Shown one piece after another: positions 40,762-40,995 of a DNA stretch of 40,995 bases. Position numbers and translations under genes: made by a program. The notes beneath the pieces were generated by a model. The model saw nothing but the letters and a program-made list of their open reading frames with translations, did not search any database and was not told the DNA's origin. Position 1 is the first letter of the stretch. Each line of letters starts with the position of its first letter. The stretch comes from Pseudochrobactrum kiredjianiae (GTDB taxonomy: Bacteria; Pseudomonadota; Alphaproteobacteria; Rhizobiales; Rhizobiaceae), in NCBI RefSeq assembly GCF_030362795.1, contig NZ_JAUCBM010000019.1, positions 1-40,995 on the forward strand, in the 5' to 3' direction.

Positions 40762-40995
40762 TGATACTCTTTATCTGAGCGCACATGCGGCACATATATA
40801 GGTGAACAGGTATTGGGAGAGTGATTATCGCAAATCCGTTGCACTGAATAGCTCAGCATACTCTGCGATTCTTCAGAAACAGCGCTCCGATTCTGAATTT
40901 CCGAGTCGGAACAAGGTGTTGGGGTGTTATTTTGATATATGTGACGTGGGTTTTGAGGTGTTTTGGTTGTAATTGTGGGGTTGGGTGTATGCTGG
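40762..40995. other. Non-coding end of window with hairpin and GT-rich tail
   Basis: No gene is recognisable. TCCGATTC (40886-40893) can pair with GAGTCGGA (40903-40910), with one wobble pair. From about 40911 to the end the plus strand is rich in G and T with very few C residues. The upstream part probably holds the promoter of the deformylase-like gene, but no clear -35/-10 pair was seen. Confidence 0.4.

Overview
The window comes from an alphaproteobacterial chromosome, most likely Hyphomicrobiales and probably the Brucellaceae (Brucella/Ochrobactrum/Pseudochrobactrum-like). The basis is the gene repertoire (class I PPK2, BA3436-type luciferase-like oxidoreductase, FbpABC iron uptake, a peptide-deformylase-like paralog, a PleD-like diguanylate cyclase), the moderate GC content, and two clusters of palindromic repeats of the TAGAGC...GCTCTA and GCATGTC...GACATGC types, which I remember as frequent in that order. 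The genus is an inference. No tRNA, rRNA, CRISPR array or intact insertion sequence was seen.

Layout. 1-762: 3' end of an autotransporter gene. 763-1185: no intact gene, but a possible transposase relic. 1186-6856: an accessory-looking, more AT-rich block with a tandem (double) TetR regulator, two decayed beta-oxidation genes (an acyl-CoA dehydrogenase relic and a thiolase relic) and an EmrA/EmrB efflux pair. 7111-9490: a YcaD-like MFS transporter and a polyphosphate kinase 2. 9564-12854: an Ogt/LLM-oxidoreductase/GST operon divergent from a LysR regulator, with a clear T-N11-A palindrome between them. 12856-16985: FbpC, FbpA and FbpB on the minus strand, separated by terminator-like hairpins. 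17115-18457: a DUF488 protein, then an acetoin/diacetyl reductase behind a perfect FNR/FixK box.

18513-28903 is a D-amino-acid catabolic island. It holds a PfkB sugar kinase and a DSD1-type D-amino-acid deaminase on the minus strand; a dipeptide-type ABC importer (binding protein, two permeases, fused double ATPase) on the plus strand; an IclR regulator; and RidA with an N-acyl-D-amino-acid deacylase. A plausible flow is import of N-acyl-D-amino acids or D-residue peptides, release of D-amino acids, PLP-dependent deamination to enamine/imine, and RidA-assisted hydrolysis to 2-oxoacids. A perfect palindrome in the central promoter region resembles an IclR operator, and a degraded copy lies between iclR and ridA.

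29032-33172 is a three-gene signalling operon: a small membrane-anchored protein, a hybrid histidine kinase with HPt, and a REC-GGDEF protein. 33197-37814 holds a DeoR-family repressor divergent from a 1212-residue autotransporter. Its passenger carries a complete endonuclease/exonuclease/phosphatase (EEP) catalytic set; this is the most distinctive gene in the window. 37815-38174 holds its terminator and a cluster of nested palindromes. 38175-40761 encodes a small membrane protein, an ABC-F ATPase and a peptide-deformylase-like protein that has lost two of three metal ligands. 40762-40995 has no recognisable gene and ends in a C-poor, GT-rich stretch.
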